A stretch of DNA of 64,000 nt. It comes from CBDEFX01 sp965237635 (GTDB lineage Bacteria; Chloroflexota; Dehalococcoidia; Lucifugimonadales; CAUZJF01). Below the pieces are notes generated by a model that saw only the letters and a program-made list of their open reading frames with translations, made no database searches and was not told the DNA's origin. Within the stretch, counting starts at the first letter, position 1; each line of letters starts with the position of its first letter. Where the stretch lies: NCBI GenBank assembly GCA_965237635.1, contig CBDEFX010000002.1:1240001-1304000 (forward strand), in the 5' to 3' direction. Made by a program: the position numbers and the translations under genes. Positions 41,513 to 50,408 of the stretch are shown here, piece after piece.

Positions 41513-41681
41513 CTCCCGTGCGGTGGTTGGCTTCCCCGAGTTCCAATTGTATCATTGGCTTCCGGCAGCGGTCGATGACTTGATGCCGAAGAGTTCGCAG
41601 GGTTGACCGATATTACGGCCGGTCTTACCCTTGCGGGACCGGTCACCGTCTTAGGTCCGTAAACTCCACAGCGAGGCTGCG

Positions 41682-42665
41682 ATGCAAGTTATTTCACTCG
41701 AGCCCGTCGATTCCGTCACGGTCACAACGCTGGTCGACAACGCCTGTGACATGCTGCTGCAGGACATAGGGCCGGCCAGGCGACCGCCTATGGCCGGCCC
41801 TGGAGTGCTCCGGACGGAAGCGGCCTTTCTCGAGGGTGGAGAGGCGTTCGACGCCCTTCGGGCGGAACACGGCTTCTCGGCTCTCGTTACCGTCGCGAAG
41901 AACGGGCGCGAGCGCCGAGTCCTTTACGACGCTGGACTGACGCCGGACGGCCTGGTCGAGAACATGCGACGGCTGAGCGTCTCGCCGAAGGACATCGAAG
42001 CCGTCGTGCTCAGCCACGGTCATTGGGACCATACAACCGGGATGGACGGCCTCGCCCGAGCCCTAGGACGGGTGAACCTTCCAGTCATAATCCATCCAGA
42101 GTTCTGGAGCCGGCGGCGAGTCGCCATCCCCGGCCGGGACCCCTTCGAGCTGCTTTCCACCAGCAAGTCGGCGCTGGTCGGTGCAGGGTTCGAGGTTATA
42201 GAGGAGAGGCAGCCATCTTTCCTGCTTGACAGCTCCCTGCTCGTCACTGGGGAGGTTGACCGTACGACAGACTTCGAGACAGGTTTCCAGGTCCACCAGG
42301 CCTTTCGGAACGGCGATTGGACGCCCGACCCGCTGATCCTGGACGACCAGGCCGCGATTCTCAATGTTCGTGGCAAGGGGTTGGTGGTGATTACCGGGTG
42401 CGGCCACTCAGGACTGATCAACATCTTACGCCACGCGATGAAGCTGACAGGTGAGACGAGGCTTTACGCCATCATAGGGGGCTTCCACCTGAGCGGCCCG
42501 GCGTTCGAGCCTGTAATCGAAGCGACGTGTGCGGCCCTGTCTAAAATGGCCCCTCAGGTTATCGTCCCGGGGCACTGCACAGGCTGGCGTGCAATACATA
42601 CGCTGGCAGCCAGGTTCCCAGACGCATTCGTTCCAAACAGCGTCGGCACCCGGTTCGAGCTCTAG
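41682..42665 (+). CDS. MBL-fold metallo-hydrolase
   Basis: 327 residues. Metal motif VLSHGHWDHTTGM (H-x-H-x-D-H, about residues 110-122), further His in GCGHSGLINIL, GGFHLSG and VPGHCTGW. The layout resembles the dihydropterin phosphate synthase-like MBL subgroup (7,8-dihydropterin-6-methyl ... beta-RFA-P synthase-like), which act on small phosphorylated or lactone substrates. Cytoplasmic. Divergent from hemQ. Confidence 0.88.
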   Translation: MQVISLEPVDSVTVTTLVDNACDMLLQDIGPARRPPMAGPGVLRTEAAFLEGGEAFDALRAEHGFSALVTVAKNGRERRVLYDAGLTPDGLVENMRRLSVSPKDIEAVVLSHGHWDHTTGMDGLARALGRVNLPVIIHPEFWSRRRVAIPGRDPFELLSTSKSALVGAGFEVIEERQPSFLLDSSLLVTGEVDRTTDFETGFQVHQAFRNGDWTPDPLILDDQAAILNVRGKGLVVITGCGHSGLINILRHAMKLTGETRLYAIIGGFHLSGPAFEPVIEATCAALSKMAPQVIVPGHCTGWRAIHTLAARFPDAFVPNSVGTRFEL

Positions 42666-42720
42666 AGTGTGACTAGACCGCCCCGTACGCTGTTGTCCAT
42701 TCCGACGAGGACCTCTTCGG

Positions 42721-43008
42721 ATGCCTGATGGTGGAAACACCCGACTCCGGGTTCTGGTCGGCGGCCGTGTCCAAGGCGTATTGTTTCGCGATTTTGTGCT
42801 GACCCACGCTCAACGGCTGGGGGTGGTGGGCACGGTCTGCAATCTGCCCGACGGCCGGGCTGTCGAGGTCGTAGCCGAGGGGTCGCGCCCCGCCCTAGAA
42901 GGGCTATTGACGTTGCTGCGCGACGGTCCGCCGCACGCCAATGTTCAAGGTGTAGACCTCGATTGGAGTAAAGCGCGAGGGGAGTTCAGCTCGTTCCGGG
43001 TTGTCTAG
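42721..43008 (+). CDS. acyP: Acylphosphatase
   Basis: 95 residues. The catalytic loop GGRVQGVLFRDFV holds the conserved Arg and the following region NLPDGRAVEVVAEG holds the conserved Asn. It hydrolyses acyl phosphates such as carbamoyl or acetyl phosphate. Full length for the family; starts 56 bp after the MBL gene and may share its transcript. Confidence 0.93.
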   Translation: MPDGGNTRLRVLVGGRVQGVLFRDFVLTHAQRLGVVGTVCNLPDGRAVEVVAEGSRPALEGLLTLLRDGPPHANVQGVDLDWSKARGEFSSFRVV

Positions 43009-43029
43009 CCTGATGCTGAGCCGAGGACC

Positions 43030-43971
43030 TTACAGCGGCTTGTTCAGCAGGCCTCCGGCGGTGAGCCAATAGAAGACGATGTAGGCGCCGGCGAGGATCA
43101 TGAAGCCCGCGCCCGCAGGCTGGATATATGGCAGTAGCTCGCGTAGCCCTTTGACGATCGTGCCTTTGAACAGGGCTATCCCCAGCGTCAGCACCAGGAT
43201 CACCGAGCCCATCCCCAGGGCGTAGAGGAGGAACTGGCCTATCGAGCCTAGCGAGCCGCCTGAAGCCAGGCTGATGCCGGTCACCGCCATGAATATGGGG
43301 AGGGTGCAGCTGAGCGATGCGGTCGCGTATGCTATTCCGAACAGGAAGAAGCCACGAACACTGACCTGAGTGGGGTCTCCGATGCGGGCTGCGGCCTTCT
43401 GGGCGAGTCCGCTATATATCTTGCCGCCGCTGAGCAGCCACGCACCGGCCAGCGCTAGGAGCACTCCGATGCTCATACCGATCCACGGAACGGCGCCGAG
43501 TACTGATCGTGCGCCCGCCCCGATGACCACTCCGGCCAACCCGAAAAGGAGGACAAACCCAGCTGTAACGACGCCTCCCACCAGTACGGCCTTTCCCAGT
43601 CGGTTGACGGTAGATGGCTGGAGCTCGGCGTCCTCACCGGAGCCCACGTACATCGCAAGGTAAGCGGGCAACATTGGGAAGCCGCAAGGGTTGACTGTGG
43701 ACACCATCCCTGCTGCAAACGCGATTCCGAACGGAAGGAGTAAGCTGACGTCCCCCAGTCGCCTGCTCGCCTCCGACGACAAGCCCTCAACGCCGCCCAC
43801 CACGCCTCCGCTAGGCGAGCTCGTCAGGATTGCCCCGATCACCGCCACGGCCAACGCTAGACCGGCCGCCAGGATCGGCAGCACCGCTCCCTTCAAGCTT
43901 CTAGCGCGACTCCAACTCCTAGCCCGATCTAGTGTGGCTGATATGGTGCTCACTCTGTCTCTTTCGCCCAT
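43030..43971 (-). CDS. ccdA: CcdA-type cytochrome c biogenesis / thiol-disulfide transporter
   Basis: 313 residues with about seven membrane segments. It has the paired membrane cysteines of the family, VNPCGFPMLPAYLAMYVG and LSCTLPIFMAVTG. It moves reducing power from cytoplasmic thioredoxin across the membrane for cytochrome c maturation or other extracytoplasmic thiol proteins. An N-terminal membrane segment and about 70-residue region precede the core. Convergent with acylphosphatase (21-bp gap). Confidence 0.9.
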   Translation of the reverse strand: MGERDRVSTISATLDRARSWSRARSLKGAVLPILAAGLALAVAVIGAILTSSPSGGVVGGVEGLSSEASRRLGDVSLLLPFGIAFAAGMVSTVNPCGFPMLPAYLAMYVGSGEDAELQPSTVNRLGKAVLVGGVVTAGFVLLFGLAGVVIGAGARSVLGAVPWIGMSIGVLLALAGAWLLSGGKIYSGLAQKAAARIGDPTQVSVRGFFLFGIAYATASLSCTLPIFMAVTGISLASGGSLGSIGQFLLYALGMGSVILVLTLGIALFKGTIVKGLRELLPYIQPAGAGFMILAGAYIVFYWLTAGGLLNKPL

Positions 43972-44339
43972 CGCTCAACTATATAACATGGCCACAACGT
44001 GGTGCAAACTCGATTTCTGTCCACTGCACCGATGAGTCGAAAGCCGACTCCTTATCTCTTGGTTAGATGTGTCGAACATAAATACGGATTCGGGATAGAC
44101 ATGGTTTGGGTGCTGGCTAGAATCCGTTGACAGTTGAGGGGCCCCGCTGTTAGACTAGCTAACAACATTATGGCTATCGTCTTGAAATTGACCTGTCAGT
44201 GTATGAACAGCCCATAGGGGCCGGTGTACGCTGCTTCATATTTAGAAAACGCTGCGCCCCGCTCAATGTTAGCGGGGCGTCGTCTTGAGACTGAGGGCTC
44301 ACGCCTCGTGGCCCGTCAGCACAGAGAGGTGTTAACGCT
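43972..44339. other. Intergenic region upstream of the siroheme reductase
   Basis: 368 bases between two divergent genes; no gene seen. The plus-strand part is AT-richer (44040-44250) and probably holds promoter and control sites. A strong hairpin lies at 44255-44279. Confidence 0.45.
44255..44279 (+). promoter_or_regulatory. Strong hairpin in the leader of the siroheme reductase gene
   Basis: Perfect 9-bp stem CGCCCCGCT / AGCGGGGCG with a 7-nt loop, ending 60 nt before the ATG. No T-run follows, so it looks like a leader structure and not a simple terminator. Confidence 0.5.
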
Positions 44340-46103
44340 ATGACACAGACAGAGTGGAAACCCCGCGCAGAGGCAGTTATCGAGGTGCGCCCTGAGGAGA
44401 TCGACGATTTCGAGCTTCAGGTAAAAAGGTTCAGGGCAGGCGAGTGGGAAGAGACGCAGTTCCAGGCGTTCAGGCTAAAGCAGGGTATCTACGGCCAGAG
44501 GCAACCGGACGCCCAGATGGTCCGGATAAAGGTCCCATTCGGCGGTCTCACGGCTGACCAGCTGGACGCATTGGGTGTGGCAGCCGAACGCTTTGCCCCG
44601 CTGAAGAAGGGCCACGTAACGACACGGGAGAACTTTCAGTATCACCACATCAAGATCGATGACACTCCAGAGTTCATGCGCGTGATCGGCGACGTGGGTC
44701 TGAGCACTAGGGAAGCGTGCGGCAACACGGTGCGCAACGTAACCGGGTGCCCGCTCGCAGGAGTGTGCTCAGACGAGCCCTTCGACGTCACTCCGTACGC
44801 GGCGGCATATGCCCGTTTCTTCGTCCGCCACCCCTTCACCCAGGCGTTGCCCCGGAAGTTCAAGACTGCCTTCTCGGGTTGCGAGCGGGACTGCGCGATA
44901 ACCTCGATCCACGACATGGGCTTCATTCCCGCGATCGTGGACGGCAAGCGTGGGTTCAAGGTCTTTACCGGCGGCGGCACGTCGATTATGCCGAAGCTGG
45001 CGCCTATGCTCTACGAATTCGTGCCAGTAGAAGAGTTCCTGAAGGTCACCGAGGCGGTAATTCGCATCTTCCACCGCTCTGACGAGCTTCGGAAGAACCG
45101 GATGAAAGCGCGAATCAAGTTCTTGATCGCGCGGATCGGAATCGATGAGTTCCGAGGCATGGTCGACGAGGAGCTGAAGCAGCCGTGGGCGGAGAAGTCG
45201 TTCGACCCGACGTCGCTTCTGTTCGAAGAGGTCGAGTCCGAAGATGCGCCCGCGGCGTCGCCGGCCGGCTACCACACCAATGGACATCTGCCCGAGTTCG
45301 AGCACTGGGTGTCGTCGAACGTTGAGGCGCAAAAGCAGCCGGGGTACAAGGTAGCTACCGTAAAGCTGCCACTGGGAGATATCCAAGCCGAGCAGTTCCA
45401 CCAGCTCGCCGATCTTGCCCGTAAATACGCGGGTGGCCGCGCGCGGATCACCCATCAGCAGAACCTGGCGTTTCGCTGGGTGCCCGAGCAAGCACTGTTC
45501 GAGCTGTGGGAGAAGCTGAATGAGATCGGACTCGGCGACTCGGGGGCGCACGAGATCACCGACGTGGTCGGCTGCCCAGGCACCGATAGCTGCAAGCTGG
45601 GCATCACGTCCTCCATGGGTCTCGGCAGGGCTGTCGGGGACACCCTGAAGGAGATGGACATTTCAGACCCTCTCGTGAAGCAGATGCATGTCAAGATGAG
45701 CGGCTGCCCGAACGGGTGCGGACAGCACCACGTTGCCGACATCGGCTTCCATGGAGCGGCGGCCAAGGCGCCCGGCGGCCAGGTCCCGGCCTACGAGCTG
45801 TTCCTCGGCGGCAGCTATGACGAAGGTGACTCGCGGTTCGGCCTGCGAGTTAAGACGAAAGTGCCGACGAAGAGAGTGCCAGACGCCATGAAGCGGATAC
45901 TGTCGTTCTACCAGGAGGAGCGCAACGACGGTGAGCTGTTCAAGGACTTTGTGGCACGTCTGGGGGCACCGGCCTTCGAGCCCCTGCTGGCCGAGTTCAA
46001 GGAGGTCGGCGAGCTCAACAGGGAGACCATCGATAGCTACATGGACTGGGACAAGACGGTAATCTACAAGCTGGAACGTGGTGAAGGGGAGTGCGCTATC
46101 TAG
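44340..46103 (+). CDS. Ferredoxin-dependent nitrite/sulfite reductase (siroheme, [4Fe-4S])
   Basis: 587 residues. Two NIR_SIR ferredoxin-like halves. Substrate/siroheme region NTVRNVTGCPLAGVCSDEPFD (about 128-148) and AFSGCERDC. The C-terminal cluster motif C-x5-C (GCPGTDSCKLG, about 412-418) and C-x3-C (SGCPNGCGQHH, about 453-457) binds the bridged [4Fe-4S]-siroheme. It reduces nitrite to ammonium or sulfite to sulfide by six electrons; sequence alone does not decide which. GAGAGGTG precedes the ATG by 8 nt. It stands alone with its own terminator. Confidence 0.9.
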   Translation: MTQTEWKPRAEAVIEVRPEEIDDFELQVKRFRAGEWEETQFQAFRLKQGIYGQRQPDAQMVRIKVPFGGLTADQLDALGVAAERFAPLKKGHVTTRENFQYHHIKIDDTPEFMRVIGDVGLSTREACGNTVRNVTGCPLAGVCSDEPFDVTPYAAAYARFFVRHPFTQALPRKFKTAFSGCERDCAITSIHDMGFIPAIVDGKRGFKVFTGGGTSIMPKLAPMLYEFVPVEEFLKVTEAVIRIFHRSDELRKNRMKARIKFLIARIGIDEFRGMVDEELKQPWAEKSFDPTSLLFEEVESEDAPAASPAGYHTNGHLPEFEHWVSSNVEAQKQPGYKVATVKLPLGDIQAEQFHQLADLARKYAGGRARITHQQNLAFRWVPEQALFELWEKLNEIGLGDSGAHEITDVVGCPGTDSCKLGITSSMGLGRAVGDTLKEMDISDPLVKQMHVKMSGCPNGCGQHHVADIGFHGAAAKAPGGQVPAYELFLGGSYDEGDSRFGLRVKTKVPTKRVPDAMKRILSFYQEERNDGELFKDFVARLGAPAFEPLLAEFKEVGELNRETIDSYMDWDKTVIYKLERGEGECAI

Positions 46104-46128
46104 AACGAACAGGCCCTCACCGCTAACT

Positions 46129-46165
46129 GAAGAAGGGTCCCGATACCGCATCGGGGCCCTTCTTC
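46129..46165 (+). terminator. Rho-independent terminator of the siroheme reductase gene
   Basis: GAAGAAGGG-T-CCCGAT, loop ACCGC, ATCGGGG-CCCTTCTTC: a long stem of about 15 pairs, 26 nt after the stop, ending in TTCTTCTGTCT. Its inner part CCCGATACCGCATCGGG is the same core as the family B palindromes. Confidence 0.8.
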
Positions 46166-46205
46166 TGTCTATCAACAACGCGGACTTGGACCTAGCTTTC
46201 GCTCG

Positions 46206-46601
46206 TTACCTCGTCCTTCGACGGAAGCGCTCCCACCACGGCCTTGCTTCCTCGTCGATCGCTCTACCACGCCATCGCTTTTCGACCTGAGTCGGACGGA
46301 CGAAGAACATGGCGTATCCGATGATAAACAAGATCAGACCCGCCCATCCCAGGAGTCCCGCGAAACCGAGCCCGAACGCCCCCACGAGCAGGGCCGATAG
46401 GACAAGGACGACAGCCGCGAGCATGACACGCCCAGGAGTGATCGACCACGTCTTGCCACCCACGGATTGGATCGCGTGAAGCCAAACGAGCTTGAGGAAG
46501 TTGCGCTTGGGGCCACTGGCTCGCGCTGAGGAACCGAGTTCACTAGCCTGCTGCAAGATCTCTTCGATCTCTCTCTTATAACGCTCAGACATCCTCTTCA
46601 C
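46206..46601 (-). CDS. Small two-helix membrane protein, unknown
   Basis: 131 residues. A charged N-terminus (MSERYKREIEEILQQASELG, probably a helix) is followed by two membrane segments (VMLAAVVLVLSALLVGAFGL and GWAGLILFIIGYAMFFV, about residues 58-98) and a basic tail WRGRAIDEEARPWWERFRRR. No family recognised. The start could be the second Met (MSERY). Convergent with the siroheme reductase gene. Confidence 0.65.
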   Translation of the reverse strand: MKRMSERYKREIEEILQQASELGSSARASGPKRNFLKLVWLHAIQSVGGKTWSITPGRVMLAAVVLVLSALLVGAFGLGFAGLLGWAGLILFIIGYAMFFVRPTQVEKRWRGRAIDEEARPWWERFRRRTR

Positions 46602-46897
46602 CCCTTCGCAACGCCCTGCAAAGCTTCCTGATCCTGAGCATTCGATGGTTTTCTGGCTAGTGGTCGATGGAGGTAGTGGAGCCTGTCGAATTACGGTGAA
46701 GTTCAGTGCTCGGGAGAGGAGTCAGACCTTGAGTGAGCAACCCCACCTTCAGTTGAATCGTAACCGGGGAAAGAGGCCATGTCAAGGTGGTGTTGTCGGT
46801 CTGCCGACCGGTGCAAAGTATCTGTTTCGTCTCAGGTATTGGAGAGGTTCGTCCGACCGGTTGGATGCTCCGGCATTGCATGCTTCGCCGCCGACTA
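46602..46897. other. Intergenic region
   Basis: No gene, RNA or strong hairpin recognised in about 296 bases between the small membrane protein start and the Kelch pseudogene end. Confidence 0.35.
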
Positions 46898-47923
46898 TCA
46901 TGGCGTGAATGCCTCGTTGAGATTGCTGCCAATCGACGTGCCAGGCGAGATGCCGCCACCGATGACATAGATGGTGTCTCCAACGACGGCGGCGCCGAGT
47001 CCGTGCCGGGAGGTGGGCATCGGGGCCAGCTGCTCCCAGGAGTCGTTGGCCGGATCATATGCCTCATTCTCTTCAAAGGTGCCACTGCTTCCCTCACCTC
47101 CGAATACGTAGACCCGGTTGTTCAGTGTTGCCGCCGCAATGCCGCTGCGTGCGGTTGGCATCGAAGCCTTGCTAGACCAGGTGTCCGTTCGAGGGTCATA
47201 GACTTCGTTCAAATTCAGATTAGCCCCGCCCTGGCGGCCGCCAATCGCGTATATCTTTCCATCGACAACGCCCACCGCTAAATGTTCGCGGGATGTCGAC
47301 ATGGGCGACTTCCCTTCCTAGGTGTCACTGTTAGGATCGTAGACTTCGACGGTCGCGACGCGTCCTCCGATGTGGCCCAGGCCTCCGATGGCGTAGATTC
47401 TGCCCTCCACAGCGGCGGCTACCAACGCCCCTCGGGCTGCGGGCATTCCTGCCATGGCGTCCCATGTATTCGTGGCCGGGTCGTATTCAAGGACGTTGTT
47501 AGGTCCGCCGAACCCACCAATGAGGTATATCTTTCCCCCGACGACGGCGGCCGCCGCGTGGTGACGCGCCCATGGCAAGGGGGCCCGTTCCCCCCAACTG
47601 TCCGATACGGGGTCGTAGGCCTCTACCTTATCTGTTACGCCCCCACCCGGAGTCAAGCCGCCGATCACGTAGACCTTGCCCGTCAGCGCGACGGTCGCGA
47701 CCTCGCTGCGCGCCGTGGGCAGCGGGGCAACCTGTCGCCATCTCCCTGGGTCCATGTCCGAAGGCAATGCTGCTGCCGGCGGCGATGCGGGCGACGCGGC
47801 CTCTGATATCCCCGATGGGCTGGCCGATTCCGCGCATCCGCCGAGCGACATCATTGTGATGACCCCTATCACCAGCCTAGCGACCAACCTCAGCTTCGTT
47901 TCGTATTCCAAAGGTACGATCAC
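46898..47923 (-). pseudogene. Kelch-repeat lipoprotein with in-frame TAG
   Basis: 341 codons in one frame. Signal and lipobox MMSLGGCAES, a Ser/Pro/Ala linker, then about six Kelch blades with the repeated pattern KVYVIGG...VEAYDPVSDSW and MPTARSG. At 47318-47320 a TAG stands where every other blade has Trp (YDPNSDT-stop-EGKSPM against YDPRTDTWSSKASM); the frame stays open on both sides. A single G-to-A change explains it. It would have been an extracytoplasmic beta-propeller, perhaps a sugar- or protein-binding protein. Confidence 0.88.
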
Positions 47924-48030
47924 CGTGTCCGCCTTTCGTATTACCGAGGATCAACCCTTTGACGGATGACTTTCGGCAGGTTTGAAGCTAACATAATTCT
48001 AGATTTGAATCTGAAGGTGAAAAGTAAGAG

Positions 48031-48516
48031 ATGCAGACCTCGACAGAACGGCCCACAGGCCACGCTGACGTCGCCGTCTTCCCGCCGCTGCCATTCGCGC
48101 TGGCCATCGTGCTAGGGGTCTTGCTGCAGCTGCTTTGGGAACCTCTTAGGTTCTTTCCAGAGCCCTGGATCGGACATGCCGCTGGATGGCCCGTCGTGTT
48201 GGCAGCGGGCGTGCTGGTCGTCTGGGCCCGGCGCACGATGTCTCGCTTCGGAGAGCATGCCAACGTCTACCGGCCCACCAAGGTCCTGATATCCACCGGT
48301 CCTTACGCCTTCACCCGCAACCCCATGTACCTGTCGATGGCCCTGCTTTACGTCGGTATCTCCCTTGTCGTGAACACCGTCTGGCCGATTGTGGTCCTGC
48401 CCGTTGTGCTTATGGTAGTCCACTATGGGGTCATCCGCAGGGAGGAGCGCTATCTGGAGCGCGAACTCGGTGATGTCTACGGCGAGTACCGCGCCAGGGT
48501 CCGGCGCTGGCTCTAG
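48031..48516 (+). CDS. Isoprenylcysteine carboxyl methyltransferase-like membrane protein
   Basis: 161 residues with about four membrane segments. The ICMT/PEMT signature is clear: TGPYAFTRNPMYLSMALLYVG (about 89-109) and the C-terminal EERYLERELGDVYGEYRARVRRW. These enzymes methylate lipids or small thiols with SAM at the membrane; in bacteria the substrate is usually unknown. No prenylation is implied. Upstream of the broken Ste24 gene, on the opposite strand. Confidence 0.85.
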   Translation: MQTSTERPTGHADVAVFPPLPFALAIVLGVLLQLLWEPLRFFPEPWIGHAAGWPVVLAAGVLVVWARRTMSRFGEHANVYRPTKVLISTGPYAFTRNPMYLSMALLYVGISLVVNTVWPIVVLPVVLMVVHYGVIRREERYLERELGDVYGEYRARVRRWL

Positions 48517-48819
48517 GGCCGGGTGGTACCAGCCCAGCCGCCGGTAGCTCAAGAGTCGCTAGCTCGGATTGTCAACCACTCGACTTCCGCGAACATAGGT
48601 GCTATAATTGAGTTTGTGGGACAGACCCAAGTGGTCTGTCCCTGTTCTGTGCCAGGACTGTACCGCGGTGTACCACAGTCCACAGTTGAGTGGAACAGAA
48701 TGCAATAGAATGGAACAGGTTTTTCAGGCTACTTAGGTCGGCCTGGTTGGCAGTCAACTCGCGGCCGTTCTCAGACATGATGGCCGTTATGGCGAGTGCA
48801 CCCGAATAGCTCCGAGCCC
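48517..48819. other. Intergenic region with GGGACAG/TGGAACAG short repeats
   Basis: About 300 bases, no gene. 48618-48720 carries GTGGGACAGACC, GTCTGTCCC and repeated TGGAACAG words, like those at 5145-5265. Meaning unknown. Confidence 0.4.
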
Positions 48820-50059
48820 TCAGCCCTCACCGCCCTGTATCGCCTGTATGCGCTGTAGCAGCGGCGGGTGTGAATGATTCAGAAACACATAGAAAGGGTG
48901 GGGGGCGAGGTTCGAGAGGTTGCCGGCCGACAGTCTCTTCAACCCGGCGACGAGACTCTCGGCCTCGTCTATCGTATCGATCGCCCAGCGGTCGGCCGCG
49001 TACTCGTTCCTTCGGGAGACCATCTGCGTAGCTATGGATAGGAGCAGTTCTATCGGGGTGTACAACAGGCCAAAGAACAGAAATCCGGCATACAGCGACA
49101 TCTCATCCATATAGAATGCGTCGTACAGGCCGCGACTGTCGAGAAAAACCGAGAGCAAGAAGAAGACAACGCCCGTGTGAACGATCCCGATAATAATGGT
49201 CTGTTGGATGTGCTTTTTCTTGTAGTGCCCGACTTCATGGGCCACCACCGCCACAATCTCGGCTACTGTATGTTTTTCGACCAGCGTATCGAACAGCGCG
49301 ATCCGCTTGTTTCGGCCGAATCCGGTAAAGAAGGCGTTCGAATGGCTCGTGCGTTTCGATCCGTCCATCAGGAATATCTTGTCGAACGTGAAATCCACGG
49401 AACGGGCGTACTCAACGATGGCTTCCTTGAGCTCTCCAGCCTCCATCGGCGTGAACTTGTTGAACAGAGGCATGATCCACCTGGGAGCGACGAACGACAG
49501 GACCAAAGTAAATAGACTGACAGCGGTCCAGCAGTACAACCAGGCGAGGGGACCGGCATACTCCGAAGAAAGCCAGCACTGCCGCCAACAGGGGAGCGCC
49601 CAACAGCAAAGCTAGGGCCAGCGCCTTGACCTGGTCCGCCACGAACGTCCTCGGCGTGGTCTTGTTGAAGCCGAACCGTTCTTCGATCGCGAACGTGGCA
49701 TAAATGCTGAACGGCAGAGTCAGCAACGTGTACCCGATCAGCAGGGTCCCAATATACAAAACGCCGGTTAGAGTCGATACGAATCCCCAGTCCCTGACAA
49801 CCTGGTCAAGCCAGTTGAACCCGCCCGCGAACCAGAAGGCCAGCAGCACGATGAGCTTGAACGAGCTTGTTACGATCTCGAAACGTGTTGTAGCTCGCGT
49901 GTACTTAAGAGAGTTGCGATACTCCTCTGGCTTGTATACGTTATCCAAAGCCACGGGCGGGGAGGGATTTAACGCCCTCAAGTTCAAGACGTTCGCGGCG
50001 AGGCCAACCACAAACTCTATGATTAACGCCGCGAGGATGATTGCGAGGAAGGGGTTCAC
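48820..50059 (-). pseudogene. Ste24/M48 family membrane metalloprotease, frameshifted
   Basis: Two overlapping frames make one CAAX-protease-like protein. The first (from 50059) gives the N-terminal membrane region up to LLAAVLAFFG. The second continues YAGPLAWLYCWTAVSLFTLV and holds the zinc site VVAHEVGHYKKKH and the C-terminal NEYAADRWAID. One extra G in the GGAG near 49561-49566 explains the break (FFEYAGPLAW if removed). Intact homologues run about 410 residues and act in membrane protein quality control. A real lesion and a sequencing error are both possible. Confidence 0.85.
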
Positions 50060-50408
50060 GTAACCTGCCTATTCACGCTATTGGCACGATGCAAACAGGA
50101 GTTTAGCTACGGCTACACTCAGTGTCAACGATGACAGACTATCAAACCCCGTGTGAGGGTTTTCGAGATGTCTCCCTGAGTCCCGATTCGGCCCCGATGC
50201 CGCATCGGGGGACGAAGGGCCTGGGGTGGTGGAGCTTCTCGTCGTGGTCACGAGACCAGGGTTCCTCTTATACCACTCATCGCGCAAAGGTAGTAACTGC
50301 CTTGCTGTCTGACCAAGTCTCCACCCCAGATTCTGACCCCGACTCCGCGTCGGGGTCAGAAAACATACCTTCCGTCCCGCTCTCATCTAGAAACTTGCAC
50401 ATCCGGTT
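50060..50408. other. Intergenic region upstream of IS66
   Basis: No gene recognised. Contains a family B-like core CCCCGATGCCGCATCGGGG near 50191 and the strong hairpin at 50331-50361. Ends in the IS66 target site. Confidence 0.5.
50331..50361. terminator. Strong symmetric hairpin
   Basis: TTCTGACCCCGAC, loop TCCGC, GTCGGGGTCAGAA followed by AAC: a perfect 13-bp stem flanked by TT and AA, so it could terminate in either direction. No obvious gene ends next to it; it may belong to the repeat families. Confidence 0.55.

Noticed and set aside
42426..42740. Minus-strand frame across the MBL gene end
   Set aside because: Shadow of the MBL hydrolase codons with no family features.
44769..45551. 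260-codon minus-strand frame inside the siroheme reductase gene
   Set aside because: Antisense shadow; the plus strand has all cluster and siroheme motifs.
9340..47320. Reassignment of TAG to Trp or another residue
   Set aside because: Several intact genes here end in TAG (for example sufD), and no suppressor tRNA is seen; two simple mutations are the easier explanation.
49555..49570. Programmed ribosomal frameshift in the Ste24 gene
   Set aside because: No slippery heptamer or downstream structure; Ste24 homologues are made from a single frame.
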